DNA of 64,000 nucleotides from S5-327 sp965200975 (GTDB lineage: Bacteria; Chloroflexota; Dehalococcoidia; Lucifugimonadales; Australimonadaceae), in NCBI GenBank assembly GCA_965200975.1, contig OZ241740.1:744001-808000 (forward strand), written 5' to 3'. Below are positions 40,462 to 52,361 of this stretch, one piece after another (position 1 is the first letter of the stretch; every line of letters starts with the position of its first letter). The position numbers and the translations under genes are program-made. A model generated the notes under the pieces. That model searched no databases, was not told the DNA's origin, and worked only from the letters and a program-made list of their open reading frames with translations.

Positions 40462-41952
40462 CTAGCGCTGGGCGACGGCTTTGGGCTCGACGGGCTGGAG
40501 GATGCCGATGTGCGGGAGGTTGCGGTAAAGCCCGCCGTAGTCGAGTCCGTAGCCGATGACGAACTCGTCGGGGACTTCGAACCCGACGTAGTGGAGCGGT
40601 ATGTCGGCCATGCGGCGGACGGCCTTGTCGAGCAGGGCGCAGACCCGAAGGCTTGCAGGACGCTTCGCCTGCAGGTGTTCGAGCAGGTAGCGCAAGGTTA
40701 GCCCCGTGTCGGCGATGTCTTCGACGACGATGACGTGGCGTCCGGCGAGGGGCGTTGCGACGTCGCGGATGATGTCGATGCTGTGGCCGCGGTCGCCGTA
40801 GCGGGAGATCTCCATGAACTCTACCTGGAGGGGCAGGTCGATCTGGCGCATAAGGTCGGCCATGAAGACGACGACGCCCCGGAGGACGCCGACGAGCACC
40901 GGCTCTTCGCCGGCGTAGTCGGCGGCGATCTGCTCGCCGAGCTCCTTCACGCGGGCCTGCAGCTGGTGTTCGGGGAAGAGCACGCGGGAGGGGCCTTCGA
41001 TAGGCGCCTCGGCGAGCGGGCCGAACCCGTACTTGCCCATCAGGCGCATAAGGTCGCGGCGGTAGAGCAGCTGCACGCTCACTTCCGGGTAGAGCTCGCG
41101 GACGTGGCGGAGCTTCCGGTTCTTCTGCGTGACCAGGTTCTGCTTCATAGTTGTGAGCTCGAAGTACTGGTCGTACTCGGGCAGGTAGAAGTCGGGAGTG
41201 AACATCTCGACGACGCGGTTGCCGTCCCACCTGAGGGGGAAGGAGCGTGGCTCGTAGAGGTAGTTGATCTGGTAGTAGTCGAGCAGGTCGGCGAACTCCT
41301 TCTCGCTGGGGTGCATAAAGGCTTTCTGCTGCTGCTCGCCGGCCTGTTTTGCGCTGTTGGACCGTCTTCTGCGGCCTCGCCGCTCTCCCTGTCCCGTCGG
41401 AGCGATGGCGGCTGCCGCCGCATCGGGCTGCGTCTGCGCCGGAGCGTCGGGGGCGGACGTCCGCGCGCGGGACGACCGGCGCCTGCGGGAGGAAGAGGAA
41501 GAGGTGGAGGAGGCGGGGGCGCTCTGGGCGGCGCCGGCCTCTGGGGCGCCGGCTGAAGGCTGAGGCGGCTCGACTGCCGCTTCGGGCTGCGTCTGCGCCG
41601 GAGCGTCGGGGGCGGATGTCCGTGCGCGGGACGACCGGCGCCTGCGGGAAGAGGGGGTGCTCTGGGGAGCGTTGGCCTCTGGGGCGCCGGCTGAAGGCTG
41701 AGGCGGCTCGACTGCCGCTTCGGGCTGCGGCTGCGCGGGAGCATCGGGGGCGGACGTCCGCGCGCGGGACGACCGGCGCCTGCGGGAAGAGGGGGTGCTC
41801 TGGGGAGCGTCGGGGGCGGACGTCCGCGCGCGGGACGACCGGCGCCTGCGGGAAGAAGAAGCGGAGGAAGAAGAGGCGGGGGCGGGCGAGTTCTCTCCCG
41901 GGTTGGACCCGGCGGAACGGGAGCTTTGCGGGTTAGGGGATTCTTCGGCCAT
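40462..41952 (-). CDS. Hypoxanthine phosphoribosyltransferase fused to a nuclease-like domain and a basic repeat region
   Basis: The 496-residue protein has three parts. Residues 1-205 are low-complexity with four copies of SRRRRSSRARTSAPDAP at 34-50, 56-72, 102-118 and 155-171. Residues 213-305 form a domain with HPSEKEFADLLDYY, FTPDFYLPEYDQYFELTTMK and RHVRELYPEVSVQLLYRRD, which resembles a PD-(D/E)XK nuclease fold although the usual final lysine pattern is not clear. Residues 325-496 are an HPRT, with LVGVLRGVVVFMADL and the PRPP loop VIVVEDIADTGLTLRYL. It salvages hypoxanthine or guanine. Start ATG 41952 lacks a Shine-Dalgarno. It follows carB by 62 bp. Confidence 0.85.
   Translation of the reverse strand: MAEESPNPQSSRSAGSNPGENSPAPASSSSASSSRRRRSSRARTSAPDAPQSTPSSRRRRSSRARTSAPDAPAQPQPEAAVEPPQPSAGAPEANAPQSTPSSRRRRSSRARTSAPDAPAQTQPEAAVEPPQPSAGAPEAGAAQSAPASSTSSSSSRRRRSSRARTSAPDAPAQTQPDAAAAAIAPTGQGERRGRRRRSNSAKQAGEQQQKAFMHPSEKEFADLLDYYQINYLYEPRSFPLRWDGNRVVEMFTPDFYLPEYDQYFELTTMKQNLVTQKNRKLRHVRELYPEVSVQLLYRRDLMRLMGKYGFGPLAEAPIEGPSRVLFPEHQLQARVKELGEQIAADYAGEEPVLVGVLRGVVVFMADLMRQIDLPLQVEFMEISRYGDRGHSIDIIRDVATPLAGRHVIVVEDIADTGLTLRYLLEHLQAKRPASLRVCALLDKAVRRMADIPLHYVGFEVPDEFVIGYGLDYGGLYRNLPHIGILQPVEPKAVAQR
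41440..41853 (-). repeat. Four near-identical coding repeats in the HPRT-fusion gene
   Basis: DNA segments of about 51 bp, each encoding SRRRRSSRARTSAPDAP, are spaced irregularly with Pro and Ala-rich linkers. Two linker blocks encoding QPEAAVEPPQPSAGAPEA are also nearly identical, so the region has probably expanded by recombination. Confidence 0.8.
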
Positions 41953-42014
41953 TGAGGGGTATGTGGGCGGCGAATGCCGCGCCTTTCTTTGAGGTTGGGG
42001 ATTCTCTGCCGCGC

Positions 42015-45338
<3,324 letters not shown>

Positions 45339-45349
45339 GCGGCTACCCC

Positions 45350-46420
45350 TTAGGCTTCATGCAGCAGTGAGATGAACTGGTCAAAGACATACTCGTTGTC
45401 CAAAGGGCCGGGAGATGCTTCCGAGTGGTACTGGATAGTGACGACGGGGCGGTTGCGATGACGCAAGCCCTCGATGGAGCCGTCGTTCAGGCTGCGGTGG
45501 GTCACGACGAGATCGGCAGGCAGGCCGTCGTCGGCGACGGCGTAGCCGTGGTTCTGCGCGGTGATGTAGATGCGGCTGCTGGAGAGGTCTTGCACAGGGT
45601 GGTTCCCTCCGCGGTGGCCGAACTTCAGCTTGTAGGTCTCTGCGCCGAGCGCTCGCGCGATGATCTGATGCCCGAGGCAGATCCCGAGGGCGGGGACGCG
45701 GTCGATGATCTCTTTGGCCGTCGCCACGGTTGGGCCGTTGTGAACAGGGTCGCCCGGCCCGGGCGAGAAGACGACTCCGTGAGGATTGCTCGCGAGCACC
45801 TCGGCGGCGGTCGCCGTCGCCGGGAAGACGCGCACCTGACAGCCGCGCCGGGCGAGGAGGCGCAGTATGTTGAACTTGACGCCGCAGTCGACGACGGCGA
45901 CGCGCTTGCCGCCCTCACCGCTCCATTCGTAGGGGCTGTCGATGGTGACGCGCTCGACGAAGTTGACGGCGTCGTACGGCGGGCGGGCGCGCAGCTCGCG
46001 GAGGGCGGCTGCGGGGTCGCCGAGGGTGAGCGCGCCCATCATGACGCCCTGGGAGCGGATGCGCAGCGTGACGGCGCGGGTGTCGATGCCCCAAATGCCG
46101 GGGACGCCCGCATCGGCGAGGTACTCGTGGAGGGTGCGGGCGGAGTCGTAGTGGCTGGGCGTGGACGAGTGGTCGCGGACGGCGAAGGCCGCCACCTGCA
46201 ACTGGCGAGACTCGGCGTCGGTCTCGTTGATTCCGTAGTTGCCTTGCAGGGGGTACGTGGGGATGACGATCTGCCCTGCGTAGGACGGGTCGGTGAGCAT
46301 CTCCTGGTAGCCGGTCATGCTGGTGTTGAAGACGACCTCGCCGAACGCCTCCGCCTCCGCCCCGAAGGAGCGGCCCTCGTACACTGCGCCGTCGCTGAGA
46401 ACCAGATGCGCGGTAGTCAT
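45350..46420 (-). CDS. carA: Carbamoyl-phosphate synthase small subunit
   Basis: CarA hydrolyses glutamine and channels ammonia to CarB. The 356-residue protein starts HLVLSDGAVYEGRSFGAEAEAFGEVVFNTSMTGYQE, and its class I amidotransferase domain has the nucleophile in LGICLGHQIIARALG and the FGHRGGNHPV segment, with the dyad histidine in IQYHSEASPGP. ATG 46420 overlaps the pyrC stop (ATGA); a frame stays open upstream but over pyrC. Confidence 0.97.
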   Translation of the reverse strand: MTTAHLVLSDGAVYEGRSFGAEAEAFGEVVFNTSMTGYQEMLTDPSYAGQIVIPTYPLQGNYGINETDAESRQLQVAAFAVRDHSSTPSHYDSARTLHEYLADAGVPGIWGIDTRAVTLRIRSQGVMMGALTLGDPAAALRELRARPPYDAVNFVERVTIDSPYEWSGEGGKRVAVVDCGVKFNILRLLARRGCQVRVFPATATAAEVLASNPHGVVFSPGPGDPVHNGPTVATAKEIIDRVPALGICLGHQIIARALGAETYKLKFGHRGGNHPVQDLSSSRIYITAQNHGYAVADDGLPADLVVTHRSLNDGSIEGLRHRNRPVVTIQYHSEASPGPLDNEYVFDQFISLLHEA

Positions 46421-47754
46421 AGACCTATGCCGTCGTAGGCGATGAGTCCGCCTGCAATTGTGAGTTTCACTCTTCCCCTCAGTTTGGCGCCCGCGAGCGG
46501 GGTGTTCTTGCCTTTGGACGCGAAAGCGGCCGGGTCGACGGTCCACTGCTCGTTGGGGTCGAACAGCGTAATGTCTGCGGGAGTTCCCTCCGCGAGCGAG
46601 GCGTAGGGCGCGAACTGGCCGCCGAGCACGCGCGCAGGCCCGATGGCGAGGCGCGCGACGAGCGTGGGCAGGTCGATCGCGCCCTCGTGCACGAGGCTCA
46701 TCAGCGAGGCGAACGCTGTTTCGAGCACGGAGATGCCGACGGCGGCCTCGTCGAACGGCACAGCCTTGTCGCCAAAGGTATGGGGCGCGTGATCGGTGGC
46801 GATCGCCTCGATGTCGCCGTCGCGGAGCGCGCGGACGAGCGCCTGACGGTCGGTTTCCGAGCGGAGCGGCGGGCTGACCTTGGCGTGGGTGTCGTAGGCG
46901 CTGGCCGTGAGCGGGCCGGCCGCGGGACCTGCGCCCTGCCTGCCGAGCGCCCATTCGTCGGTCATAACCAGGTGCGAGGGCGTGACCTCGGAAGTAACGG
47001 CGAGTCCCCGCTGTTTGGCGGCGCGGACGATCTCGACGCCGCCCGCGGTGCTGAGGTGAGCGACGTGGAACCTCCCGCCCGTGAGCCCGAGCACGGCGAC
47101 GTCGCGGGCGATGAGCGACTCCTCGGCGGCTGCGGGATAACCCTCGAGGCCGAGCCGGGAGGCGACTGTCCCCTCGTTCATTCCGAGGCCTGCGGCTATC
47201 GAATGGTCTTCGCAGTGGTCGATAACGGGAAGGCCAAGCTGTCCGGCGTAGAGCAGCGCCATCTCCATAAGGCGGCCGGTGGCGATGGGGCTCCCGTCGT
47301 CGGAGAAGCCGACTACGCCGGCCTTGGCGAGCTCTTCCATATCGGTGAGTTCGACCCCCTTGCGGCCTCTGGACACCGCGCCGATTGCATGGACGCGCAC
47401 GGGCCCTGCCGCCCGCGCCTGCTGCGCGATGAACTCGACGACGGTTGCGGAGTCGATGGCGGGCTCAGTGTTCGGCATCGCACACACCGTCGTGAAGCCG
47501 CCGGCAGCCGCAGCTGCGGTTCCTGTGGCGATCGTCTCCCTGTCTTCAAACCCCGGTTCCCGGAGATGGGCGTGGATGTCGATAAAGCCCGGCGCGGCGG
47601 CGAGACCGGCGGCGTCTACGACGAGCGCCCCGGCGGGGACTGCGGCGCCTGCGGGCTGGATAAGGCCGTCGCGAACGAGCAGGTCGCCGGGGGCGTCGCG
47701 TCCGGCGGCGGGATCGATGATCCGCGCGCCCTTGATGAGGATGGCGCCGCTCAT
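46417..47754 (-). CDS. pyrC: Dihydroorotase
   Basis: PyrC cyclises carbamoyl aspartate to dihydroorotate. The 445-residue protein has the class I hallmarks: PGFIDIHAHLREPGFEDRETI with the HxH zinc ligands, VIDHCED, HVAHLSTAGG, and the catalytic IATDHAPHTFGDK. The DIHAHLREPG motif separates it from hydantoinases. It overlaps pyrB at its start and carA at its end, within the pyrR-pyrB-pyrC-carA-carB operon. Confidence 0.96.
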   Translation of the reverse strand: MSGAILIKGARIIDPAAGRDAPGDLLVRDGLIQPAGAAVPAGALVVDAAGLAAAPGFIDIHAHLREPGFEDRETIATGTAAAAAGGFTTVCAMPNTEPAIDSATVVEFIAQQARAAGPVRVHAIGAVSRGRKGVELTDMEELAKAGVVGFSDDGSPIATGRLMEMALLYAGQLGLPVIDHCEDHSIAAGLGMNEGTVASRLGLEGYPAAAEESLIARDVAVLGLTGGRFHVAHLSTAGGVEIVRAAKQRGLAVTSEVTPSHLVMTDEWALGRQGAGPAAGPLTASAYDTHAKVSPPLRSETDRQALVRALRDGDIEAIATDHAPHTFGDKAVPFDEAAVGISVLETAFASLMSLVHEGAIDLPTLVARLAIGPARVLGGQFAPYASLAEGTPADITLFDPNEQWTVDPAAFASKGKNTPLAGAKLRGRVKLTIAGGLIAYDGIGL

Positions 47755-48764
47755 TCGGCGGAATCCTCGTGAGGGCCGGTGAGCAGCTGGTAGAGGAGGG
47801 CCATCCGCACGGCGACGCCGTTGGTCACCTGCTCCTCGATCTGCGCGTTCGGGCCGTGGGCGAGCGCGGATGCGATTTCGACGCCCTCGTTCATAGGGCC
47901 GGGGTGCATCAGCAGCGCGCCGGGTTTGGCGCGGCGCATCCGGGCCTCGGTGATCATCCAGCGCCGGGTGTACTCGCGCATGCTGGGGAGCATGCCGCCT
48001 GCCTGCCGCTCCTTCTGGATGCGGAGCGCGATGACGGCGTCGGCGTCCTCGATAGCTGCGTCGAGGTCGTGCTCGACAGCGACGCTTGGAGTGCCCGGGG
48101 CGGACTCGCCGCGCAGCAGGTCGAGCGGAATCATCGTCGGAGGGCCGCAGAGCACGACGGACGCGCCCATCGCCGCAAGGCCGAAGATGTCGGAGCGTGC
48201 GACGCGGCTGTTGAGCGAATCGCCGACGATGACGACCCGTTTGCCGTCGAGGTCGCCGAGGCGGTTGCGCATCGTCATCAGGTCGAGGAGGGCCTGGGAG
48301 GGGTGCGCGTGACGTCCGTCGCCGGCGTTGACGACGCTCGCGCGGTCGAGGCTCCTCGCGAGGAAGTAGGGGGCGCCTGCGTGCGGGCTGCGGATGATGA
48401 TGAGGTCGGCGCGCATCGCCTGCAGGGTGAGGGCAGTGTTGAGGAGCGACTCGCCCTTCTCGGCGCTGCTCCCCGAGCCTGAGACGTTGATGACGTCGGC
48501 GCTGAGCATCTTGCCGGCCTGCTCGAAGGAGACGCGGGTGCGCGTGCTCGGTTCAAGGAAAACGGTGATGACGACCTTGCCGCGCAGCGACGGCGCCTTC
48601 TTGATGGAGCGTCCGAGCAGCTCCCGCATCGCCTCGGCCTGGTCGAGGAGGCCGAGAATCTCGCCGCGCGAGAAGTCGTCGAGGTCGAGCACGTGCCTGC
48701 GGCGGGTTGCTGCTCCCGGGCTCCCGGTCGGCGTGAGCGCGCGGCCTTGCGTGTCCGCTAGCAC
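47751..48764 (-). CDS. pyrB: Aspartate carbamoyltransferase catalytic subunit
   Basis: PyrB joins carbamoyl phosphate and aspartate. The carbamoyl-phosphate loop is LEPSTRTRVSFEQAGKML; AGDGRHAHPSQALLDLMT and RVVIVGDSLNSRVARSD are also diagnostic, and MHPGPMNEGVEI closes the active site. The length is 337 residues. GTG 48764 overlaps the pyrR stop by 7 bp, and no regulatory subunit gene (pyrI) is present, as usual in PyrR-controlled systems. Confidence 0.97.
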   Translation of the reverse strand: MLADTQGRALTPTGSPGAATRRRHVLDLDDFSRGEILGLLDQAEAMRELLGRSIKKAPSLRGKVVITVFLEPSTRTRVSFEQAGKMLSADVINVSGSGSSAEKGESLLNTALTLQAMRADLIIIRSPHAGAPYFLARSLDRASVVNAGDGRHAHPSQALLDLMTMRNRLGDLDGKRVVIVGDSLNSRVARSDIFGLAAMGASVVLCGPPTMIPLDLLRGESAPGTPSVAVEHDLDAAIEDADAVIALRIQKERQAGGMLPSMREYTRRWMITEARMRRAKPGALLMHPGPMNEGVEIASALAHGPNAQIEEQVTNGVAVRMALLYQLLTGPHEDSAE

Positions 48765-49321
48765 GGCTGCTCCTGCCGTTCACGCCGGACGAGGACGACT
48801 TCCTCGGCGCCGTCGATTTCGGCGACGCGCACCTGTATCTCCTCGCTGAGCGACGTGGGCACGTTCTTGCCCACATAGTCGGGCCTGATGGGGAGTTCGT
48901 GGTGTCCGCGGTCGACGAGCACTGCGAGCTGCACGGCGCGGGGCCTGCCGAGATCCATCAGCGCATTCAGCGCGGCGCGGGCAGTGCGTCCCGAGAAGAA
49001 CACGTCGTCGACGAGCACCACGGTCTTGCCGCCGAGGTCGACCGGAACGTCGGTGCGGCGGACGATGGGCTGCGGCAAGCGGGAGAGGTCGTCGCGGTAG
49101 AGGTTGATGTCGAGCGAGCCGACGGGGACGTCCGCCTGCTCGAATTCGCGGATGCGGCTCGCGATGCGATTGGCGAGAGGGAAGCCCCGGCGCAGGATTC
49201 CGACGAGCGCGAGGCCGCTGGCGCGAGGGTTGCGCTCGACGATCTCGTGGGCGATGCGGACGACGCTGCGCCGCATATCGTCGGCGGTGAGGATGCGGAT
49301 CGCGTTACTCGCGGTAGTCAA
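48758..49321 (-). CDS. pyrR: Bifunctional pyr operon regulator and uracil phosphoribosyltransferase
   Basis: PyrR binds a conserved RNA element in the pyr leader when UMP is high and lowers expression of the operon. The 187-residue protein has LALVGILRRGFPLANRIA, GSLDINLYRDDL and the PRPP motif VVLVDDVFFSGRTARAAL, all typical. The start codon is TTG 49319-49321, which follows a hairpin containing the likely Shine-Dalgarno. A match to the PyrR-binding RNA lies about 100 nt upstream. Confidence 0.96.
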   Translation of the reverse strand: MTTASNAIRILTADDMRRSVVRIAHEIVERNPRASGLALVGILRRGFPLANRIASRIREFEQADVPVGSLDINLYRDDLSRLPQPIVRRTDVPVDLGGKTVVLVDDVFFSGRTARAALNALMDLGRPRAVQLAVLVDRGHHELPIRPDYVGKNVPTSLSEEIQVRVAEIDGAEEVVLVRRERQEQPC

Positions 49322-49328
49322 TGGGCGG

Positions 49329-49343
49329 GGCCTCTTGGAGGCC
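49329..49343 (-). promoter_or_regulatory. Hairpin that masks the pyrR ribosome-binding site
   Basis: In the transcript GGCCTC, CAA, GAGGCC form a perfect 6-bp stem, and the AAGAGG part is the only Shine-Dalgarno-like sequence before the TTG start. It could act in translational control together with PyrR. Confidence 0.5.
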
Positions 49344-49374
49344 GGCGCAGGCGCGTTGCACGGCTGACGCTTGC

Positions 49375-49388
49375 GGCGCCTCAGCGCC
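49375..49388 (-). other. Second small hairpin in the pyr leader
   Basis: GGCGC, TGAG, GCGCC in the transcript, between the PyrR-binding motif and the start-proximal hairpin. No T tract follows. Confidence 0.4.
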
Positions 49389-49415
49389 TAAGGCCGCCTC
49401 GTCTCGCCCCTTGCC

Positions 49416-49429
49416 AGCCTCGCAGGACT
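49416..49429 (-). promoter_or_regulatory. PyrR-binding RNA element in the pyr leader
   Basis: The transcript reads AGTCCTGCGAGGCT, an exact fit to the known PyrR-binding consensus AGUCCNGNGAGGYU. It is flanked by CCCTT and AAGGG, which could close a stem-loop around it (49405-49440). Known PyrR sites occur in this position relative to pyrR in Gram-positive bacteria and mycobacteria. Confidence 0.8.
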
Positions 49430-49468
49430 GTCTTAAAGGGTCGCGCAGCGGTGTCTGCTGCAGGCATA

Positions 49469-49498
49469 ATTATAGGGCTAGGGGCGAGTCCGGGGCAA
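49469..49498 (-). promoter_or_regulatory. Promoter of the pyr operon
   Basis: On the minus strand TTGCCC (49493-49498), 18 bp, and a perfect TATAAT (49469-49474). Transcription would start near 49462 and give a leader of about 140 nt. Confidence 0.65.
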
Positions 49499-49633
49499 GA
49501 GGGGCGCAGGGCTTTCGGGAGGCGCGCATGGCCCCGTTTCGCTCCGTTTGTTCGGGGGGGGGCAGCGGGGGACGGTTGCGGGGCGGCCGTCAATAGCGAG
49601 ACCACTCCAAGACCATAGAGGGAGGAGTTGGGA

Positions 49634-50212
49634 GTGACCGAAAGAGAAAGAGAGGAGACGCCGCCTCCATTGCCGAATTCCTACTGGGCGCTGCCGGGAC
49701 GCCTGCTTGCCGGGGAGTACCCCGGAGCGCCGGAGCGTCCCGATGCGGAGCGGAAGCTGACCGCGCTGATCGAAGCAGGAGTGAGCCGGTTCGTCGACCT
49801 GACGGAAGAACACGAATCGACAATGCTGGGTCGTTTGCTCCCCTACGACGAGATAGCCCGCGAGGTTGCGCGCTCGCTCGGGAAGTCCGTCGAGTGGGAG
49901 CGTCATCCGATTGTCGATGACTGGGTTCCGGACAGCCCGGATCGGATGAGCCGGACGCTCGACGCCATCGACTCCGCTCTGGAGCGAGGCGAGACCGTGT
50001 ACGTGCATTGCCTGGGCGGTGTGGGGCGCACCGGCACGGTGGTTGGCTGCTGGCTGGTGCGGCATGGTCGCGCCGGGGAGGAGGCGCTCAGCCAGATAGC
50101 CGAGTGGTGGGAAGGCGTGGAGAAGATCTGGCGGTTCGCGGAGTCTCCGAATGCGTCCTGGCAGAGAGAGTACGTGCAGAAGTGGGACGAAAGCGCCTCC
50201 GCGACACGCTAG
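49634..50212 (+). CDS. Protein-tyrosine/dual-specificity phosphatase-like protein
   Basis: The 192-residue protein has the P-loop HCLGGVGRTG with the nucleophile C126 and R132, which is the CX5R signature of cysteine phosphatases. PVDDWVPDSPDR-like sequence (PIVDDWVPDSPD) supplies the general acid region. The N-terminal NSYWALPGRLLAGEYPG is common in bacterial relatives. Substrate unknown. GTG 49634 follows GGAGGAG with 6-bp spacing. It stands alone next to the pyr promoter and is convergent with the next gene. Confidence 0.85.
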   Translation: MTEREREETPPPLPNSYWALPGRLLAGEYPGAPERPDAERKLTALIEAGVSRFVDLTEEHESTMLGRLLPYDEIAREVARSLGKSVEWERHPIVDDWVPDSPDRMSRTLDAIDSALERGETVYVHCLGGVGRTGTVVGCWLVRHGRAGEEALSQIAEWWEGVEKIWRFAESPNASWQREYVQKWDESASATR

Positions 50213-50222
50213 GGCCGCCGCC

Positions 50223-50534
50223 TCACCAGTCGAAGTAGAGTTCGATGCCTCCGCCGTGCGGCGACCGCGGGTTGCCTCTCCCCTCCCACGGGAGCGAATT
50301 GATCCACTCCAGAACTTCTCGCCGCTCCTCCAGCGACAGCCCATTCGCCCGCACGTAGTTGTCGAGCATCCTCAGCACGTGGCGCTGCGTGAACGCCACC
50401 CAGCTTCGCCCCTCCCCCAGCATATAGGCGTCAGAGGCGCCCTCCGCGGCCATCTCTGCGGCGAACTGGTAAGCGGCGCCGTCCGGCTGTGGTACGTCGT
50501 ACTCAATGGTGATGGTGCCTACGTTCAGTCCCAT
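50223..50534 (-). CDS. Hypothetical small protein
   Basis: The 103-residue protein starts MGLNVGTITIEYDVPQPDG and has a central helix around VLRMLDNYVRANGLSLEERREVLEWINSLP. I do not recognise a family. ATG 50534 follows AGGAGG, and a TTGACA-18-TATGGG promoter lies 30 bp upstream, so expression is plausible. It ends 10 bp from the phosphatase stop. Confidence 0.65.
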   Translation of the reverse strand: MGLNVGTITIEYDVPQPDGAAYQFAAEMAAEGASDAYMLGEGRSWVAFTQRHVLRMLDNYVRANGLSLEERREVLEWINSLPWEGRGNPRSPHGGGIELYFDW

Positions 50535-50563
50535 GGAAGCCTCCTGCGAAATAATCGCGTGGG

Positions 50564-50593
50564 CCCATATCGGACCGTGGCAGGGGTTGTCAA
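50564..50593 (-). promoter_or_regulatory. Promoter of the small hypothetical gene
   Basis: A perfect TTGACA (50588-50593) and TATGGG (50564-50569) are 18 bp apart on the minus strand. Confidence 0.4.
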
Positions 50594-50669
50594 GTAGGGG
50601 TGGACCTAGCCGGAGAGGGCTGATACATTCCTGCCTGCGGACGCACCTTGCGTTCGGGAAGGATTCATC

Positions 50670-52304
50670 ATGACGCAGCGGATGAATAGGTCGCAGGAGT
50701 ACATGCAACAGATTGCCCCCTACTTGGAAGAGTGGGCAGAGCGGAGGCTGACTAAGTGGCAACAGTTCAGGAATTGGTCTGTTCAACAAGTCTTGTGGGA
50801 GTACAACCTGTCTTTCGCTGATATAGAAGATACTGTGAGCATCGACGGTCCACACGATCAAGGCATAGACGCTTGGTACTACGACGATACTGAAGAGGTT
50901 CCACGGTTAGTTCTTGTGCAAGCAAAGGATCAGCAAATCAAACGTGAGGACTTTTCGAAGCTTAAGGATGGATTTTTGGACTTGATTCTGCCCGATCGTC
51001 CGGGACGAGCGAACCAATCACTGCGAGAAAAAGCCGTGAGATTCACGGATAGTATGCCTGAATCATTTAAGCTGGATATTTTTCTGACGAGTTCCGTTAT
51101 AGCCCAACAAAACTTAGAGCCGCACGAGGACGGCACGCCACTGTACACAGAGGAGCGTCTTCAAGTGGGAGAGAGTATAGCTGAAGCATCGTACTATGTT
51201 CGAGATATCAGGTTCCTGGTTGATAATCTCAATGTTATTCATCAGGATCCAATAGATTTTACCTTTACAGTTGATGCGCTCTTTGATTTATCTGTTGACA
51301 ATACTCGGACAGTTTGTGCAGCGCTGAAGGCAACAGAGCTTGCGACGCTCTTCAGCAACTATCGACAGAATCTGTTCAGGAAAAACCCGAGATATTACTT
51401 GTTGACGTCTGCTCGGAATAAGGAAATAGTAGACTCTTTACAACAGGAAAATAATGCACATTTCTTCATTTACTCACGCACAGGCGCTGCCGCCGATAGA
51501 GAATCAGAACTGATAGCGTTGCGATCGAACACTCAGAACCCATTGCAAGCTGAGGACTGGAAAGCTAATGACCAACGCCAGGAGCGATGGCACGATCAGT
51601 TTAAACATCTGCCTAATGAGCCTTGGTTTTATGAGATTAAACGAGGCGTCTGGTCTACAGAGCATAGGAATGCTCAAGAGAAAGCGGTATACCGGATAGG
51701 CTCCTCCAACCAGTACAGGAAGTTTACTCTGAAAGACCTGGGCCAAGCATGCTATGCGTTCCTTGGCAATCCAGGCGAAGCACTGGACAAAGCACGTGAA
51801 ATCTTCAATAGCCCTTCTCGTTATGAGCAAGTGTTCCCTGCTGACCTTTCCCCGTATCAGTTGTTGCTGCCTTATTTGATCTTTTTGGATGGCGACAGAC
51901 TGGCTAAAGATCGTCCTGACTATACTCTGCAAGATGGGTTTCTTGTTAAGACCGCTCACATACGTTTTGCAGTGGTATGTGCTGTAAGTCGTATGCTGTG
52001 TTCGCTGGCGGACGTTCCCCAAGGTTATCTTTCTCTAGAAATATCTAGGAAATTAGTGGAGAGAAAAGAGCAATGGATGCGAGAATTCACTGCAAAAGCA
52101 TTCGATAGATTAGCTAGAAAATTAGCTAATTACTCAAGGAACAGTGGCGCTGGACCTCGCAGCATAGTCCGACGCAATGAGTGGCTCGAAGAGGCAATAG
52201 ATCTATCTATCGACTCAATTCGTGAGCGAATAAATGCGCAAAGAGAGGCTGGCCTCACAGGACCAACCGCGCTAATTAATGTCTTGCCTTTCGATATTCA
52301 TTAG
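50670..52304 (+). CDS. AIPR-like protein with N-terminal PD-(D/E)XK nuclease-like domain, candidate phage defence
   Basis: The 544-residue protein has near its N-terminus SIDGPHDQGIDAWYYDD and VLVQAKDQQ, which fit the D...QxK part of a PD-(D/E)XK nuclease (D67, K86). The middle has LFRKNPRYYLLTSARNKEIVDSLQQENN, a good match to AIPR (abortive infection phage resistance) proteins, but the usual FWYxNNGIT motif is replaced by HFFIYSRTG. The gene is AT-richer than all neighbours except the IS, with different codon use, so horizontal acquisition is likely. ATG 50670 follows AAGGA. No partner gene is adjacent. Function is inferred. Confidence 0.65.
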   Translation: MTQRMNRSQEYMQQIAPYLEEWAERRLTKWQQFRNWSVQQVLWEYNLSFADIEDTVSIDGPHDQGIDAWYYDDTEEVPRLVLVQAKDQQIKREDFSKLKDGFLDLILPDRPGRANQSLREKAVRFTDSMPESFKLDIFLTSSVIAQQNLEPHEDGTPLYTEERLQVGESIAEASYYVRDIRFLVDNLNVIHQDPIDFTFTVDALFDLSVDNTRTVCAALKATELATLFSNYRQNLFRKNPRYYLLTSARNKEIVDSLQQENNAHFFIYSRTGAAADRESELIALRSNTQNPLQAEDWKANDQRQERWHDQFKHLPNEPWFYEIKRGVWSTEHRNAQEKAVYRIGSSNQYRKFTLKDLGQACYAFLGNPGEALDKAREIFNSPSRYEQVFPADLSPYQLLLPYLIFLDGDRLAKDRPDYTLQDGFLVKTAHIRFAVVCAVSRMLCSLADVPQGYLSLEISRKLVERKEQWMREFTAKAFDRLARKLANYSRNSGAGPRSIVRRNEWLEEAIDLSIDSIRERINAQREAGLTGPTALINVLPFDIH

Positions 52305-52361
52305 CGGTGACTTAGTATAAAAAGGAGTGCCGGCGCGAGCAGCAGCCGCACGTTTCCTGTG

